This document shows, one piece after another, positions 12,578-27,500 of a stretch of DNA of 64,000 nucleotides. This stretch comes from Neospora caninum Liverpool (Eukaryota; Apicomplexa; Conoidasida; Eucoccidiorida; Sarcocystidae). Each line of letters begins with the position of its first letter. Within the stretch, counting starts at the first letter, position 1. The stretch covers positions 5,852,710-5,916,709 of the forward strand of contig NC_018398.1 in assembly GCF_000208865.1 (NCBI RefSeq). Reading direction: 5' to 3'. The position numbers and the translations under genes are program-made. The notes below the pieces were generated by a model that was not told where the DNA came from, did no database searches, and worked only from the letters and a program-made list of their open reading frames with translations.

Positions 12578-15500
12578 CTATTCCTTGCCGTGTCCTTTTT
12601 TCATGACCTCTGCTCGCTGTACTAGACCACTCTTTACTATTGTGACAAAATTAGGATTGAACAAAATTCGCGTTTGAATTTTGTGAAAGCTCAAGGTGAA
12701 AACTGACAGCAGTATCGGAACGAGGAAGACAAAGTAGCCTCCGATGTAGTGGAAAGTCCTGAAGATAGAGGGCAACAAATACAACGACAAAGCAGTGAAC
12801 TTAATGAGGACGTTATTCATGCCTTGCGACGGCTGAGCCTGCAGAGCGGAACCGAATCTTGATGACGTACCGTGCTGCTTCCGCAAGGATATCGTTCCTG
12901 ACCGCCCACCGCCCGAGGAGAGCGAAGCTTATCTCAAGCAGCCCGTACGAAAAAATCAGGAATGATGCTGTGGATGCAAGGAGAGCAGACAGAGTTAATC
13001 GTTCCGTCGATATTCCCCAGCCAAGAAGGATAGTAACTGTGCAACACAGCACCAACGAGAGAACCGTGTTCCAGTTGGGGCTCGCGAGTTTCAGGTCATC
13101 GAGGAAGATCACCAGAAACAATAAACAGCCGGCCGTGCCAAACAGGTAGATGACGCAGTCCAGATCAGAGGCTTTGATTGACCTGAGAGTTGCAGCACAC
13201 CTTCGCACAGAGGTAAATGTCACACTCTAATGCCCTTCGCGTGCGAGGGAATATAGATTCTATTCTGGGTCTTTAAAGACGTCGGTCTCTACTCTCGTGA
13301 TCGGGCACCTTACATTGCGACGCAGGAAACCATGCCAATGGACAGGACCAAGAAGCGGAACAGCCGGATGACCAAAATCAGTTGGTGATGCCAAGCAATG
13401 CCACATCTTGTTTCCATTTCGCTCCGCCACCATGCTAACCATGAAGCTTTGTCATGTCTTACATCCTGCAGCGCACATCAATCCTAACCAAAGAAGAGAA
13501 CCATGATGCTGCGATGAAAAAAAAAGCACCTCATTCGGTAGCCGCAAAGCTACTGCTTTCAGCAGCCTCGCCCGAACACTTACCGGCGATGACATCCATT
13601 TTCTCCAGCTCGAAAAGTCTTCCAGCAAGCGCGGATAGTACATTCCAAGGGGATTGAAGAGGAAGGGAACGAACAGAAGGGACAGTGCCATAAGCAACAG
13701 GGGCCAAACATCCAAGAAATACAGGCCAGCATCGAAGCCGCAGTACTGCATTCCACACCACAGCAACATGCACACAAGACGAATACAAAAGGCCATCACT
13801 CGCCCAGGAGACCCGTCGCTCCCGAGAATCGCGCACCTTGCCTTTTCGGAACAGGAGAAAAGGGTCTTGCAATTCTGACTTAGCATTCTGTGGTATTTGA
13901 CACCACAGCTGACTGTCATGTACTGTTATGTATACTTACGCCAGAATAGATAAAAAGGAGCATCATCATCTCCAAGCCAATGCAGAAGTGAGTGAAGTAG
14001 TAGAACTGCCACAAGTCCTTCATTGTCGCGTGGGAGATAACGAAGCCACGACCTGTTTCTTGATATTTTGCCCCCCCGTAGATAAGGACGTGGTCGATAA
14101 CAGACGCCTTTGTGCCAACTAACACGCACGCAGTTAACCGCATGGACGTATTTTTATGTGACAACCGCCGCCCGGTCAGCTCTGTTCGGAATCAATGGAG
14201 CGGCGTCATGACCTAGTCTCTAGGAAAAGATGCGTCCGTCACGTCACATTTAAATATGGCACTATTTCTGCCTCATATGTTGTGAGCCATCGGATAGTGC
14301 TGCGACACATTTTTCCTGTACAACCGCCTGTCGAATTATAATGGCCGAGCCCCAAGCAATGGCAGACCATGGTAGCCGGCTCGGCATAGTCTCTGTTATA
14401 CAGTACAAATGATGCAAGAATGGAAAGCACTATTGATTGGTTCATAAACCGATTGTAGTCTTACCCATAAAATTGTAGTAGGCGACTGCAAGTTTAAGAA
14501 AGATATCCACAGACCTGGTCAAGGCAGCCCAACAACCCTTCTCTACAAAGAGCCACACCACTAGCGGCACAATCAAAAGCAGGCCCAGCTGAAATTGCAC
14601 GTAGGTTGTCGGTGCTATGACGTATTGTAGAGCTGACTCTGTGACTCCTTTGTACTTATGCTCTGACGGAAACAGACACACAAAGGATATTGAACTTGTA
14701 AGATAGTTCTGACTGATAACAGCGGACAAGGGATTCAAGGGCATATCGCTGAAGCAGCCACACAGTAGTGGTCTCGCTCTAGTGTAAATGCTCAAAGCTG
14801 GTGATGTGCTATAGCACGGCACGGCACAATAACTGTAATGTGGCCTCACTTGAGAAAGAGAAAATGCATTTAACGTACAACGTCACGTAGGCCGCGAGGA
14901 AAAGGACAAGAGCGTTCAAAAAGAATCCTGGTCCAGAGAAGTACATCGACAAAAGTCTAAAGAAGTCCATATTAGCAGCCATTCTGCACACATCGCGGCT
15001 GAGCATCTGTTCTGCATTTCCGCCTGCAATCTTCTTTTCGAACATTACAACCTGCTGAAGTCCAACGTCACGACCTTTGCCACACTGCAAACAACACATA
15101 TACAGCCCGAATGTCACCCACATGCCCCTACAGCCTTGGCTACACGAGCGCAGCACTCCTTCACCGTTGATACGTAGCATCGGTGCGACCAGAACGTGGG
15201 CTCTCCGTGGTGATTGACATCCGAGGACAGTCACCCAACTCTCTACTACTGACACAGTCCCAAGAAAAACGTCGCCAACTGGTTCTGTTCTCCTCATTCC
15301 TTTGCTTGAAACACATGCAGTGTTGACCCCATCGTGATGCAAATCTGAGCCTTCTGGCACCTACGGCTCTGTCGTAGCATGTTCAGGTAATGGCGATTCC
15401 GAGCGTCGTACGCTGACCTGAATATAGTCGACGTGCCTGACAGAGTATCCTCTAGCTGTGCAGTTGAAGCCAGCAAACACGTCCTCCGACAAGTTGATTC

Positions 15501-18500
15501 CATTTGATGCCTTAGAGCAGGAACCGCAGGTTTGCACGAAAAATCGATCGAATACATCCGGGTGGCCGTAGTGCATTCGCACCTGTACACAGCAGTCACG
15601 GACCAATGGGGAGCGCCTTTGACTATTCTACTCGATCAACGAATCACTGGGTAACGCACATTTTGACTAACAGACAAAGCGGGCTGCCTTCCCTCGAATG
15701 CAGCAGAACACGTTCAAGCGAGCCTAGCGACTGATACAACAGTTGACATTTCTGCGAGACCGGGATTTCACCTGGAGAGGCTCGTGGTAAAACCGTTGAT
15801 TCGTAGTCGTGAAAATGTTCTCTTGAAGCGCCATATAGCTAGCCAAACTGGAAACATTTTCGGTGAAGATGTGTTCTCGAAATCCTGCATGATGAACACA
15901 TAGAATCCTTTGCCTTGTCGGTTCGTTCGGTTGACGAAGTCCCGCGAGCCCATAGTTAAAGGAAATTGCTATACAATCGAAAACCTCACGCACCAACGGC
16001 CAATGCTGTTCAAGAACAGATGCACTATTTCACAAACTCGGACAGTAAGAAAACAGGCTCTCTCCTAGCATCTCATAGCTTCTGAAAAGAGAGCGGAACC
16101 CGGCGTAACTGGGCAGGCTGGTGCACCCGACTTTTGTGAAAAAGCGTTTCGTTCAGTGGTGCTGGAGATGATGTGATTTATTTTCAAATAAGGTACGCCG
16201 TGGCCTCGCCATCGCCTACTACGCCGGCACAGGCGGTGCCCTACCAAGGATTCTCATGCGCGGATGGGCAACAAATTCCTGTAAGAGATTCCGCAGCTTA
16301 AGTGTCTCTTCCAGGTATCCTTCCATGTTCATGTCGACCACCTGCATTGTCTCCATTCTTGTGAAAATCATCGCGTGGTTCTGATTCTCCGGTTTTCCGG
16401 GACCGATAATCGGGTACCGTCCCCACGGCTCTCCTTTCTCGTCTAAGACTAAAGGCAGCCGCACTGTATACACAGCCTCCAATCGCATTGGCCCTCGTCG
16501 TGACAGCCACACCATCTCTGGTCGGCGTCCATGTTGTAGTCCTTTTCCGCTATGTCCAGGTTTACGAGACCCCGGAGTGGAGGTGGCCACTCCACCTTTC
16601 CTGCCAAACAGTTTCTCAAACATGGCCACCCTATCTGCGAAAGTGCTAGACGCACGGGAGCCCTCTTTCTCGCCACTGTAGCTCGATCTCCTTTGGCGTG
16701 CTATGCGGTTTCCTGTGCTAGCGTTTTGCTGCAATGTCTGCCGTCCACCAGGAGTGAGAGTTCCACGTTGTTGCTGTGGTAGCGTTACGTCACACGAACA
16801 TCCTTGCTCATGTGTGGCAGAAGGTGCACTGGCATGAATGCTGTCGTTGCGAAACCTCAGGGGGTGACTCATGGCAGGCTCTTCGTTTCCACTCTTCACC
16901 TTACAGGACTCCCTGCGTCCGCTTTCGGTCTGAGCAGACCATGGGAGAGCCAACGCGCTCGGTAGCTCTGTGGCAGCCAAAGATGTGTCCCCCCTTTCAT
17001 TCTGGCGGCAAGATATCTCTTGCGCGCGGACTGAATGCAACGTGATAATGCTACTTCTGCGTCGTCGGTTTGCGTGTTGAAGTCCTAGTGGAGCCTCTCC
17101 ATCTTTCATAGAGTCTGTCTCCTCTGTGATCTGTTCCAAGAGAGAGCTGGCAGCCTCACAAGGAAGGAGGCACGGAAGTTTGCCGAACCCATCCGGCTGT
17201 ATGCTGTTCTGTGCGTTGCCCTTTTCCTCATCCTCATTCGTTGGAGCGAGCAAAGTAGGTAATTGGCATGCCCAAGCAACGAATTCCCGGTCGCGGGCAA
17301 GTTCTCGGGAATGCTGTCTCTCGAGTAGTGTGAGACATTGATCCTCTTCCTCCAAATGAATATCTGTTGTTGAGCGCCGAAGGGGAGATTTGTGCGAAGG
17401 GGCGCACCTAGCTTGCAAGTTGTCTTCAGACGAACGCGTTCCTGCCCACGCCGAATCACTTTGACCGAAAACGTGGTTCCTTGTGAACCTGTTGTCGAGA
17501 CCGATGCAGGCAGACAGAGTGGCACACGCTGAGGAGCTGGGTTCAGTACAAGAAATCTTTGTTCCCAGGGTGCTATCGCAGGAGGCCAAATGCTTCGCCT
17601 CATTCCGGGTCCACTGGGAATGCGTGGCTTCGGCGGTGTCACTGTCGTTTCCCTGCATCATCGCTGTTGATAGTCTTCGGAGAGGCAGTCCAGATTTGGC
17701 GGTCATCTTGCGAAGCAAAGTCTGAGCATGCTCAGCAGCTTTCTGGTCTTGCCGTTTTCGCTGCTGGATGCGCCTTATCATATCTGCAATTTTACGGTCA
17801 AGCGTCCCAGAAACAGGTTCATCCTGAGGGCAGGCTTCTTTCCTGCGAAGTCGCTCAGCCATGCCAAGTCTCTCTTGTTTCTCACTGCTGCTATCGGGGC
17901 TATCATCCTCGTCTTCGGTGCACTCTTCGGCGTACTCTGTCCATTCTACGTCGACAGCTGCACCGTTTTGGTCGGCTCCATCTAGATGTCCGATGCGTTT
18001 CAGCAGCCTTGAATTTTCCTCTTGAACCCACTTCGGTTTCCCTGTTGTCTTAGACGCTATGACCTCCGCTACCTGTGGAGTTTCCGTGGCGTGAGACCTG
18101 GCTCCCGAAAACGACGGGCACTTCTTGAGTGAATCCCCAGCGGCAGGAGTAAAGCCACTATGGCAGGAATCTGCTGAGGACCCAGAACGCGGGCCTGCTT
18201 CAGAGTCCGTATCTCCACTCTTTTTCCCAGCTCGGGTTCTGATGGAAAAGGGTTCTGAGGGAGCAGAGTCTTCCTCATTGCAAAAAGGCATATGCGGTAC
18301 TGGCACAAAGGGTTTCGGCATGCGGGCAGCCGGGACAGGCAAAACGACCATCTTGCGTTCATATCGGGACCGGATCTCCCCCACGACCTGAGCATGCGTG
18401 GGCGGAGCCGCAATGCGCTCTCGAAGCAGATCAGGATCTGCTGTGAGCCGATACAGCTTGCTTAGCTTGTGCCCTGTCGCAACGCCTCGTTCGTCAACTT

Positions 18501-21500
18501 CTGCTTCGATGGTGGCGATACGTAGGTTAGGATTGCGAACGAGGAGTTTGTACAGCCAGAGCTTTCGGAGTAAAGAGGATCTCGTGGCAGGCGCCAGCAC
18601 CTTACCTAGCGGAGCCGGCTTTACCTTATTGTCGTTGCCGAACTCCTGAGCTGCCACGATGTACTGATACTTGAGACGCGCTATAGACTGCAATCAAATG
18701 AATGGAAAACGCCCCACGGTCACATTGAAGCAGTTTAAGAAATGTGTTAACTGGTTTGGAAGTAGCTGACAAAGATGCTACACTCCCGTACTCCAACGCA
18801 CACTGCCACTTTTCTTCGACACCCTATGTATGCCTTGCAACTGAAAGAGGCTCTGCTCGCTAGGTACATGTAGCGGCATTTGCGGCCGGCAAAGCAGACA
18901 TGTTCGAAAGCAGTGGCGCAAGCATAGATGTGAAGTAGAAGGATGTACGTCCGAGTACCGGGATGGTATAAACATTCCTCCGGTAAAAAAAATATGCGCT
19001 TACCGCAACAGCCGTCGAGAGTTCATATGCAGGAGGAGGTCGCAATACTTCGAGCCACAGTTCCGCTTCAGGACTTCGTATGGACTCTAGCTGTCCAAAA
19101 TCCAAGCGATTCAGATCGTGGCACAGATGAAGAGATTCATAAGATGTTTGCTCCAAGTAGGCCTGCAGCCACACCACGCATGACTACATAACTGATGTCA
19201 GGCCAGGCCTAACGAGTTGGCAGCAAAGTACAGTGACCGAGCGTGGTACATACATTTGTGTGCCATGTTGTAGCATGCGTCGCCTCTCTTCTCCGGCCAG
19301 GGCAACAAAGAAGGCTGCGTCTTTTTTTCGACTTCCTCAAGACAAATCAGCTTGCCTCAATTTTCAGCTTCCTTTCACTCGTCGCTCGCTCACACCCCCC
19401 AGTCATGCCTGCGCTTCGTACGAGTCTAGAACGCCGAGGTAAAGGGCTCAGCTTTGAGAAGAGAAGCATGGTTGGTGTTGATACCGGCGAAGTAGCAGAT
19501 TTGCGAGGAGCCTTTCCGTACTGATGGTATTGTGAGGTGCGTACCTGCATCCTAATTGCTCTCTCATGGTACATCATGCCGCGAACGGTGCGTATAAGAA
19601 CCTGGCCTCGATAAGAAGCCCACTCCTGTAGAGCCTCGCAAAACCTGTCGTACCTGCATAAACGCGGAACAGTTGCCCCGATAAAACCAAGCAGGCGGCA
19701 TCGGGGAGTCTGGAAAGGCAAAACCTGCCGGGAGGCAAATCCTGCAATTGTTAAGACTTCCCCCTATGTGGGACGATGGGCCCTAGCATTCGCTGCACCC
19801 ACATCCGAAGCAGAGGCACACAACTGCAATCGTATGCTATACTATTGTCTCTAGTACGAAATGGAAAAACTATAAATGAATGCGGCAACAATGAATTGGC
19901 AAAAGACGCCCCTCAATTCTTGCGCCACTTCATCGCAAGAGGTATCTCGCAGGAGGCGCCCAGGATACCGTTGGCACAAACGCCTCCAGCTGCGCGTTCC
20001 CAAGCATCAAGACTGAAGGGACATGAGGAGTTCTAGGCCTGATACTCCACGAAGAGCCGGGCAACTTTTTTTCTCAGCGGACCTGCTCACCGCTGAAGCA
20101 ACCCGCTCTGGAGCAGTTGGAAGCGAACATCGGCGGCTGCTTGCCGACGTTCCATCAGGGAATCGGTGACCCGGTTTTCCAGTTCTTGGTGTATGGTGAA
20201 CATTTCTTTATCTCGGTCCACGCGCTCCAGAAAATGCTCAAACTCTATTGGGTGTAAACTCCTAAGCAACTCCATTTTGCTGACTCCTTCATCAGTCGGC
20301 TTTTCCAAGTCCTGCGTAAATCGTCATCCAATTCCGCATGAGGCACAGATGAGAGAGGCAACGTACTCCAGGCTGCTCGTGACCAAGTCTGGGGAATGCA
20401 GAGGTGCATATGGCTCTCAAGGACAACTCTGATGCCACTTGCATTGGGTAAAAGCGTTTTGAAAGTTGTTCGTGTACCAGAAATGAGCTTGCCATATGCA
20501 CCGTACCTGTAGGTCAAGTGCTGCATCTTCCCTATAATAGGGTGTTAACGTCACCATAGAAATCATTTTATGAATCTCTGGAGATTCTGGCATCTTCATC
20601 AAGAGAGAGTTTGCAAACTGTTTTAGTCTGCAAGAAGAATTATGACAGTGAGATAGCCATTGAAGAAAAGGAGTAGGTTGTCCAAAGCGACAGTGACTGA
20701 GCTCTCCATAACTCTGTGGACATGATTCTTCGCCCTGCTCACGCACGTTCGTCCTCTCTATTGTTTTAGACCAATGACAGCGAAATGGGAAGTGAAGCGT
20801 GCATTATTTTCTACATGAACGCCTCTCCAAAAGCAGTCAGCCATATATAGACTTCGATACAAAAGGCAAAAGCGAAGACAACAGCAAACAATAAAGGTGC
20901 TACACAGCAACCAACCCAGGCTGCCTATCAGTCTCCTTCGATCGTTGACTCTAGCTGATAAAGCGGAGAAGCAGGGGGCAACACTTACCTTCTATCTGCT
21001 TCAGTGGTGGTAAGGTAAGGGTTGCTGACGCGAAGGATGCGAGCCGCTCGGCGGAAATACATTTTTACAGCGTGTTCGGTCTTGGCGAGAAGAAGACTGG
21101 AAGCAGCGGGTTCTGCAGTTTGTGGAATAAGCAGCCGCTGAGCACCCTCATCCGGCTCCCCAACGAAGACATCAGCGTCTGCCTCACAGAGAACTGCATG
21201 GAGACAGCGGTATTCGGCCATCTGCTCCGCTGTCATGGGCATTAGGTCTGTGCGCAACGAGAGCCCACAACAAGAAGCGCAATGAGAAACAGATGACACA
21301 GATCGTCGAAGGGCGACAAGTTGAGCGATATCAGCGGCGGAGTCATTGGTGGCGAATACGGGATTGTCAAGTGGCCCAGGTGCCCACCTTGCTTGACAAC
21401 AAGCCGGAGCAACAACCAACCGCGGCTGAATAGCAATGGGGCCGTTTGTAGTGGCACTTGGCACTGTAGGAGCATCCAGAGCTTTCCACGGGATACAAAC

Positions 21501-24500
21501 AATTCGTTCTGTTCTGCAAAAATACTCTTCCCCAAGATGGTTGGGAAAATGGCTTTTGGCCTGCTCTGCTTACGTGGGTCGTGACTGAGGCATTCTTCCT
21601 GGGCAAGTTGTAATTGCTGAGTGTGGCTCATGACGATCTGAAACTGGCGCACCATCCCATTAACCTCCTCGACCTCGACAGGCTGTGGGTACACTGAAGG
21701 GATGGTCTCTCTGCGTGGTATGCTGAAGCAGATGTTAATATTCGTAAGGTATTCTTTTACAACATCGGGAAGTTCGGCGGCCACCAGTGTCTCGGGGTCA
21801 CTGCTGGGCAGAAGAATCAGACAAGACAGAGCCTGTAACGACAGCCAAAGGCACATAAGAGAGAAGAGACTTTTCATTGCGGAAGAACAACTTGAGTGCC
21901 AAACTTTGCTTTCACCTAGACGAAACAGGAACGAGAGACGGCCTCTCCTGAGAACAAGGGGTCTGGGGACAGCAGAGTTGCGAGACCAGCAACCGTTTCC
22001 TACGTTACTCCGAGCCAGACGTCAAAGCGACAAGTCACACGCCACGCCGCGGCACCCCATCTGCCCCTTCAACCAGGTTAAAAAAGTTTACCTGTTTTAG
22101 CTTCTCAGTGCATTTGTTTAAATCCGAATCTCTGTTCTTCCCCCAGGTTCCCGTTCGCTGAAGAACCGTAAACAGCTGATCTAGAATGGGCACCAGATCC
22201 TTGAGGGAAAGCAGATTGATCCACAGAAGCCTGCTTCCATCTTCTTTCAACTATACTCAGGAGGAGAAAGAGGACACCAGGAACAGTGAAAAGACAAGTA
22301 AAACATGGTCAAATGCAACGTCAGCGTCTCCATTAGAGTGTGGTCTATAAGCCTTAAAACAGATGCGTCGCTTATCATTCGACAAATCACAGAGGGGAGC
22401 TCCGTCTTACCCAACTCCACAGATCAATCATAGAGTCAACCAAGTCAGCGCCGTGCTCGAAGTATCTGGCAAAGTACAGGCAAAGCGCCTCAGCGACTTC
22501 GGTACAGGCCTCAATGTGAAGGAGATCTTCAAACCTAGCATGAAAAATATTGGAAAAGCAGCAGGAGGGGTAACTCGCATGATATCTTGCCTCCCACGAA
22601 TGTGGTCACAGACGTTATGAACATGGATAACTGCCACCCTAAAAGATCCGTATAGAGAAGAACTGCCGGGCTCAGATGGAAGCAACTGGACGTCATTGTC
22701 AAAGCATCGACTGCGAGGCTCTGTTGTCATAGCACAGGGTACTTGCCACTGAGTAGTGTCCATAAGCAAGCCCGTTCGCAGTGGCGTTTTGCGACGAAAC
22801 TAATTTACTAATTTCGGCAAATCCAAAAAAATATGAGCGTCTGTAGCATCACCGTTTTGAATGGACGGGCTTGAAGGCTTGCCTGGGATCCTGATGGTCT
22901 GGGTCATCTGATAGATGCTCGTGGAAGAATTGCCGAGCCACGTGAGCCTTGGAGCCGAAGCGCGCCATACTGTCGCTAATTTGATGGTGAAAGATCTCGC
23001 ACTTCTTTAAGAAGCCGAGAACTACATCACAATAACAGTAGACTGGTAGCCGGAACGTTGACCTGTTCCACTGAATAAAAGCTTCTCGACGAGGTAGACG
23101 CTGAAGGTACCACGTGATATTCCACCAGATGAACTGTATTTCCCCTCTGTTAGGTCGTTGCTCATACAGATTCCTGGCGTCTGCCTGAGAAGCAAGTCTG
23201 GGACATCAGTGCGCCTCTCCCAAAGTCTCCTTCCTGAACAGGGACTCGAAGACTGCATCTGCACAGTTACTGTCTATTTTGTGTCGCGTTCGTAATGTCA
23301 GCGTATCACCACATATTAGCCTCGACAACATTGCGAATGGACTGCAAGCACCAGTGTCATGAACATAAGGTGAGTAAAGTGACAGGGACTCACCGTCAGC
23401 GACCAGTCCCCATTCCTTATCGCGAGAAGTGGCAGCTCGTTGAAGCAGAGCTTTTCCGCCTCGGCATTTGAAATGATGTCTTCTAACCTCCAACTGTGAA
23501 CGACCTCATTCCATAAGAAGCCGAACCGCTTCCGCGCAATGGCGCGGTCGTCGAGGACTTCGCAGTGGACAGCCCGGCTGCAACAGCACAGCAGCCAAGG
23601 CACTCTAATCAAAAGTCGTTGACAGAGAGAGCTCGTGATCTGCAGCGTATACTGACGGAGAAACACCTCCTGTATGAATAATATGATTTGCCTGGACTGA
23701 TGCGTGCCGTTCGGTTGCTGCACTCAAGAGGTTCACGATATAACGCTGAGTGGGAAAAGACTTATCTTTCACCAAGTGTCGCGGCCAACCTCCTTCTCAG
23801 CGATAGTGGTTCGATAAGCAAATCCGTGTCTAACTCTAAAAACTCCTTATCATCGGTCTCCGTCCGGAGGATTTTCCGCGACTGTGCATGCACGATGTCG
23901 CGTGAATTTCTTACTTTGCTAATGAGGCGGTTCGCAGAAGAGGAACCTGTTTAGTAAGCAAAGAAGGTTTTAAGAAATGTATTGTCGTTGAGGACATTGC
24001 ACTGGCACTATGACTGTGGGAGGGTGTGCGTGAAAACCCAACGTAGACAAAAAGATGAAACGCTATAGAACTACCGAGCTGCTATGTCTTGCGGTCATCT
24101 GCATTCCGTGGCAGCTGGAAAAGGTTGCATTGCGCTGCGGCGGTAGTATAAAACCGAACACCCGTTCCCTCCCACGACCCACAACACTAGTGAGAGGTAC
24201 ACAGAATATGCCACAGACGCCCTCGATAAAGCGGTGGGAGGAATGGCCTGCCCAAAAAAGCCGCCATCCAAATGTCAGTCCCTCTTTGTCTTGAGGTTTC
24301 GGTCGTTGCTGAAAGCAACCATTCATCTCACAAAGTCAAATATCGCCCAATCGATGAAGTAGGCTTCACCACTTGAGTTCTTTGAAGCCATAGCGAACCC
24401 TAAACCCTAGAATCGAGAGCACTGTTCGGACAGCGCGCTCAGGCTGACTCCCCACGCCTTCCCTCGGTGGACAGATCAACTTACCTTACAGGGGGGCAGA

Positions 24501-27500
24501 GCATTTTTTCGGCGAGTCACGTCCTCATGTTCACTGCTACTGAAATGGATATCATGATCTGTTTCTAAAACGCACCGTACTCCCCGTCGCACGCCCAAGG
24601 GGCGTCAAAACAGCAGAAACGCAGACGTACCATGTTCCTATAGGGATCCTTGCAGTTCTGATACTGCACCTTCGTTGAGCTCCGCTGCAGAGACCCAGCG
24701 TGGTTCTCTACGACTGTGGCAGGACCCTCGGCCCTCACTGAGTCCACCCTGGAAAAGGCTCGACGCATGCTTTCCCTCCTATCAAGCTTGGGTCTTTTGT
24801 TGGGGACGCGGTCTTCTTTCTCTGCGCGCAAATCGTTGTTGACAGGTTTTGCAATGCAAACAAGCTGGCGAGGCGCGTTCGCAATGTCGCCTCTCACAAT
24901 GCCGCAATGTGGCCACAAAAAAAGGAACTCCTCCGACAGCAGCCGATGGAGCTCCAGGGACCAACCCTACAGAACTTCTTTTTTCTGTGGTCGAATACGG
25001 GCTAGTGCGTGTGACAGTGAATTTTATCACCTACTTTCTCCGGGGCTTAAGGTTTGTTTGAGAAGTGACCCAACATCAAAGGTAGGTGCGGAAGACAGAA
25101 CAGGCAGCAACCGCTTCTGAATTTTCCTGGAGCTCTTGAAGAAACCCACCCTTCTCCAGCACCCATCCAGGCTTCCGTATATCGCTCCAGCTAAGAGGAA
25201 GAAGATCTGCCATTAACATGGCACAAAACACGTCCTTCAACAGCAGGTCATATGGATCCACGAATCGCTCTGGAACAGCGAAAACGAGAGACACTTTCCG
25301 CACGATCTAGATACAATCTCCAACGGATGTACCCCTCAAATGCCCAAGCACGTGGCGAGTTGCTCGGATGACCTATCTCTCGGAGGCCCCTCCTAACTCA
25401 CAACTAACAGCAAATCCGAGTAAAATGGGGTTTTCAGCACCGGAAGCGGAAATGTACTTCGCTCACCTGGAGATCGAAGAGCCAGATGAGGAAGGCAGGA
25501 GTCCAAAGCACTGCTTTTAGCATTGCCGGTGATCTTTCAATGAAGACAGTCATCGAGCTCACGCCGCATGGCCTTGCAATGGCCAGTTCAATATGCTTTG
25601 TTGCCTCAACCAAGGATGGAAGTGCGCAAAAGAGCCAGTAGCTCGTTTTCAGTGTTATGACCGGGACCCAGAAAAGAATGTATCGAATCTGTCGAATTCA
25701 CACAGAGGAGACAGGCACGAAACCTCTACATGGACAGATAGGTCAAGCTCGGCTGCTCGTCAGTGCACTATCAGCAAATGAAGCGGTTGATAAACCGAGA
25801 GAACTGGTGATTGGAAGGATTGTCCTCGAGAGGTGTCAGTACGTTGTCAAACCTGGTTCCCACGAGCATCGTTTCCACAGACACGGTGGACCAGCTCGCT
25901 CCAACATTAACACTAGGGGGGACTACCTGGCCTTACCACGTGGCCGATGTCTTCAGCAAGCAATGGCGTGTTGCCTGTGAACGTCGACGGCTTGACGATG
26001 CAGCTTACAAACGGAAGCTTCCAAAGCAAATGAAATACGGGCATCTGCCCGTTGACTCGGACGAAAAGATAATAGTGCAGACCGTGAGCAAAGTAGAAAA
26101 GCAAATACGCCGCTCCAGCAGTGCCTAAACTCACCATACCACAGAAACAGCCTGTGGTCAGAAATAGAAGGACACCCGGAAGATGTTATAGACGTGGGTC
26201 CACTTTTGCATGAGGTGGCAAGCATTATATAGATTACAATAAATCACCGCCTCAGGCGCTATCCCCAAGGTGACCGTCCCTCCGGAGATTTTCGAGAGGT
26301 GAATTCATGGCAAATAGTGTTCCGTAAGTTCACAGTAACCTTACCGTTCCACTGGAGGAGTGGTGACTGCATGCCCTCTATTCCGATGATGGCGCAGACA
26401 ACAACAAGGAATATGATGCGCATGAGACTGACAACATTGTCCTGGAAGAAAAATTGCCAGAAGTGTTGTTTTGTTAGGGCCCGCCAGTTGAGGAGGATAA
26501 GATCGAAGAGAGGACCCACGGCGTGCAAGACAACCGAAGTCACCACGGTTCGGTTCCACGCGAACGCGAGTTCTGCTGCAGATTCTGCATTAATCCAGAA
26601 AGACGCCCAACGAGTATGAGTTTCGGGAACCAGTTCGCGAATGTGCTTGCGCATCGACACGTTAAGTGACTTCCGGTGGACTGATATGGTGGAAGTACTC
26701 GAGCAAATCTCCACCTCATGTTTGCTTTCTTAGTTGACAGGACCGCGCAGATGTGTTCGCGCATATTAGATGAACGAATGCACACATACATGTTTACATG
26801 TCAAGCGAAGCAACACTAGAAATGAAAAGGATGCATGAAACGCGATACATGAAAGCTCGCCAGGTGGTCAGAGGAGGACTGAATATCGCCTTAATCAGCG
26901 GGAGGCAGATGAGGAATCCGAATCATTGTAACGACCTCTCGTCGCGTCATGCTCGCTTAGATGACGCTCTGCAGCTTGCAATGCTGCAAAAAACTCGGCA
27001 GACCCAAGAATCACGGACTGTGCTGCTGGAGGCATAGATATATTTTACAGAGTGCACACTTACCATCATCAAAAACTGCCCTGAGAAAGAACAGAAGGGC
27101 GAATGTGACGCCGTGCCACGCAAGGACCCGCCAGAAGCTCCTGAGAACCTGAAGATACATCGGCACATGCTGCACACATGAGCACACACGAGAATAGCTT
27201 CTTTAATAAGACACAATTGCCTCTTGTTGTGAAACCATGTTCAGCCCTCGTCCGTGCGAATTTCGTGGCATTTTTGACCGCTTCGAAGATATGCACGATT
27301 CAGCGGTTATTGTGGCTCGACACACTTTCCCACGGCACAGGAGGGGCGTTTTGACCATAGCATTTCCTTGGAGGGTTTAGCTCAACGCTCTCACCCCTTA
27401 TACGCTAGTCACCCTACAAGAGACCAACAGCAGTCACCAGACATGTAGCAAAACTCTCAATGTTTGCGAGGGGCGACGGAGCAATTCACACTCGAGGGAC

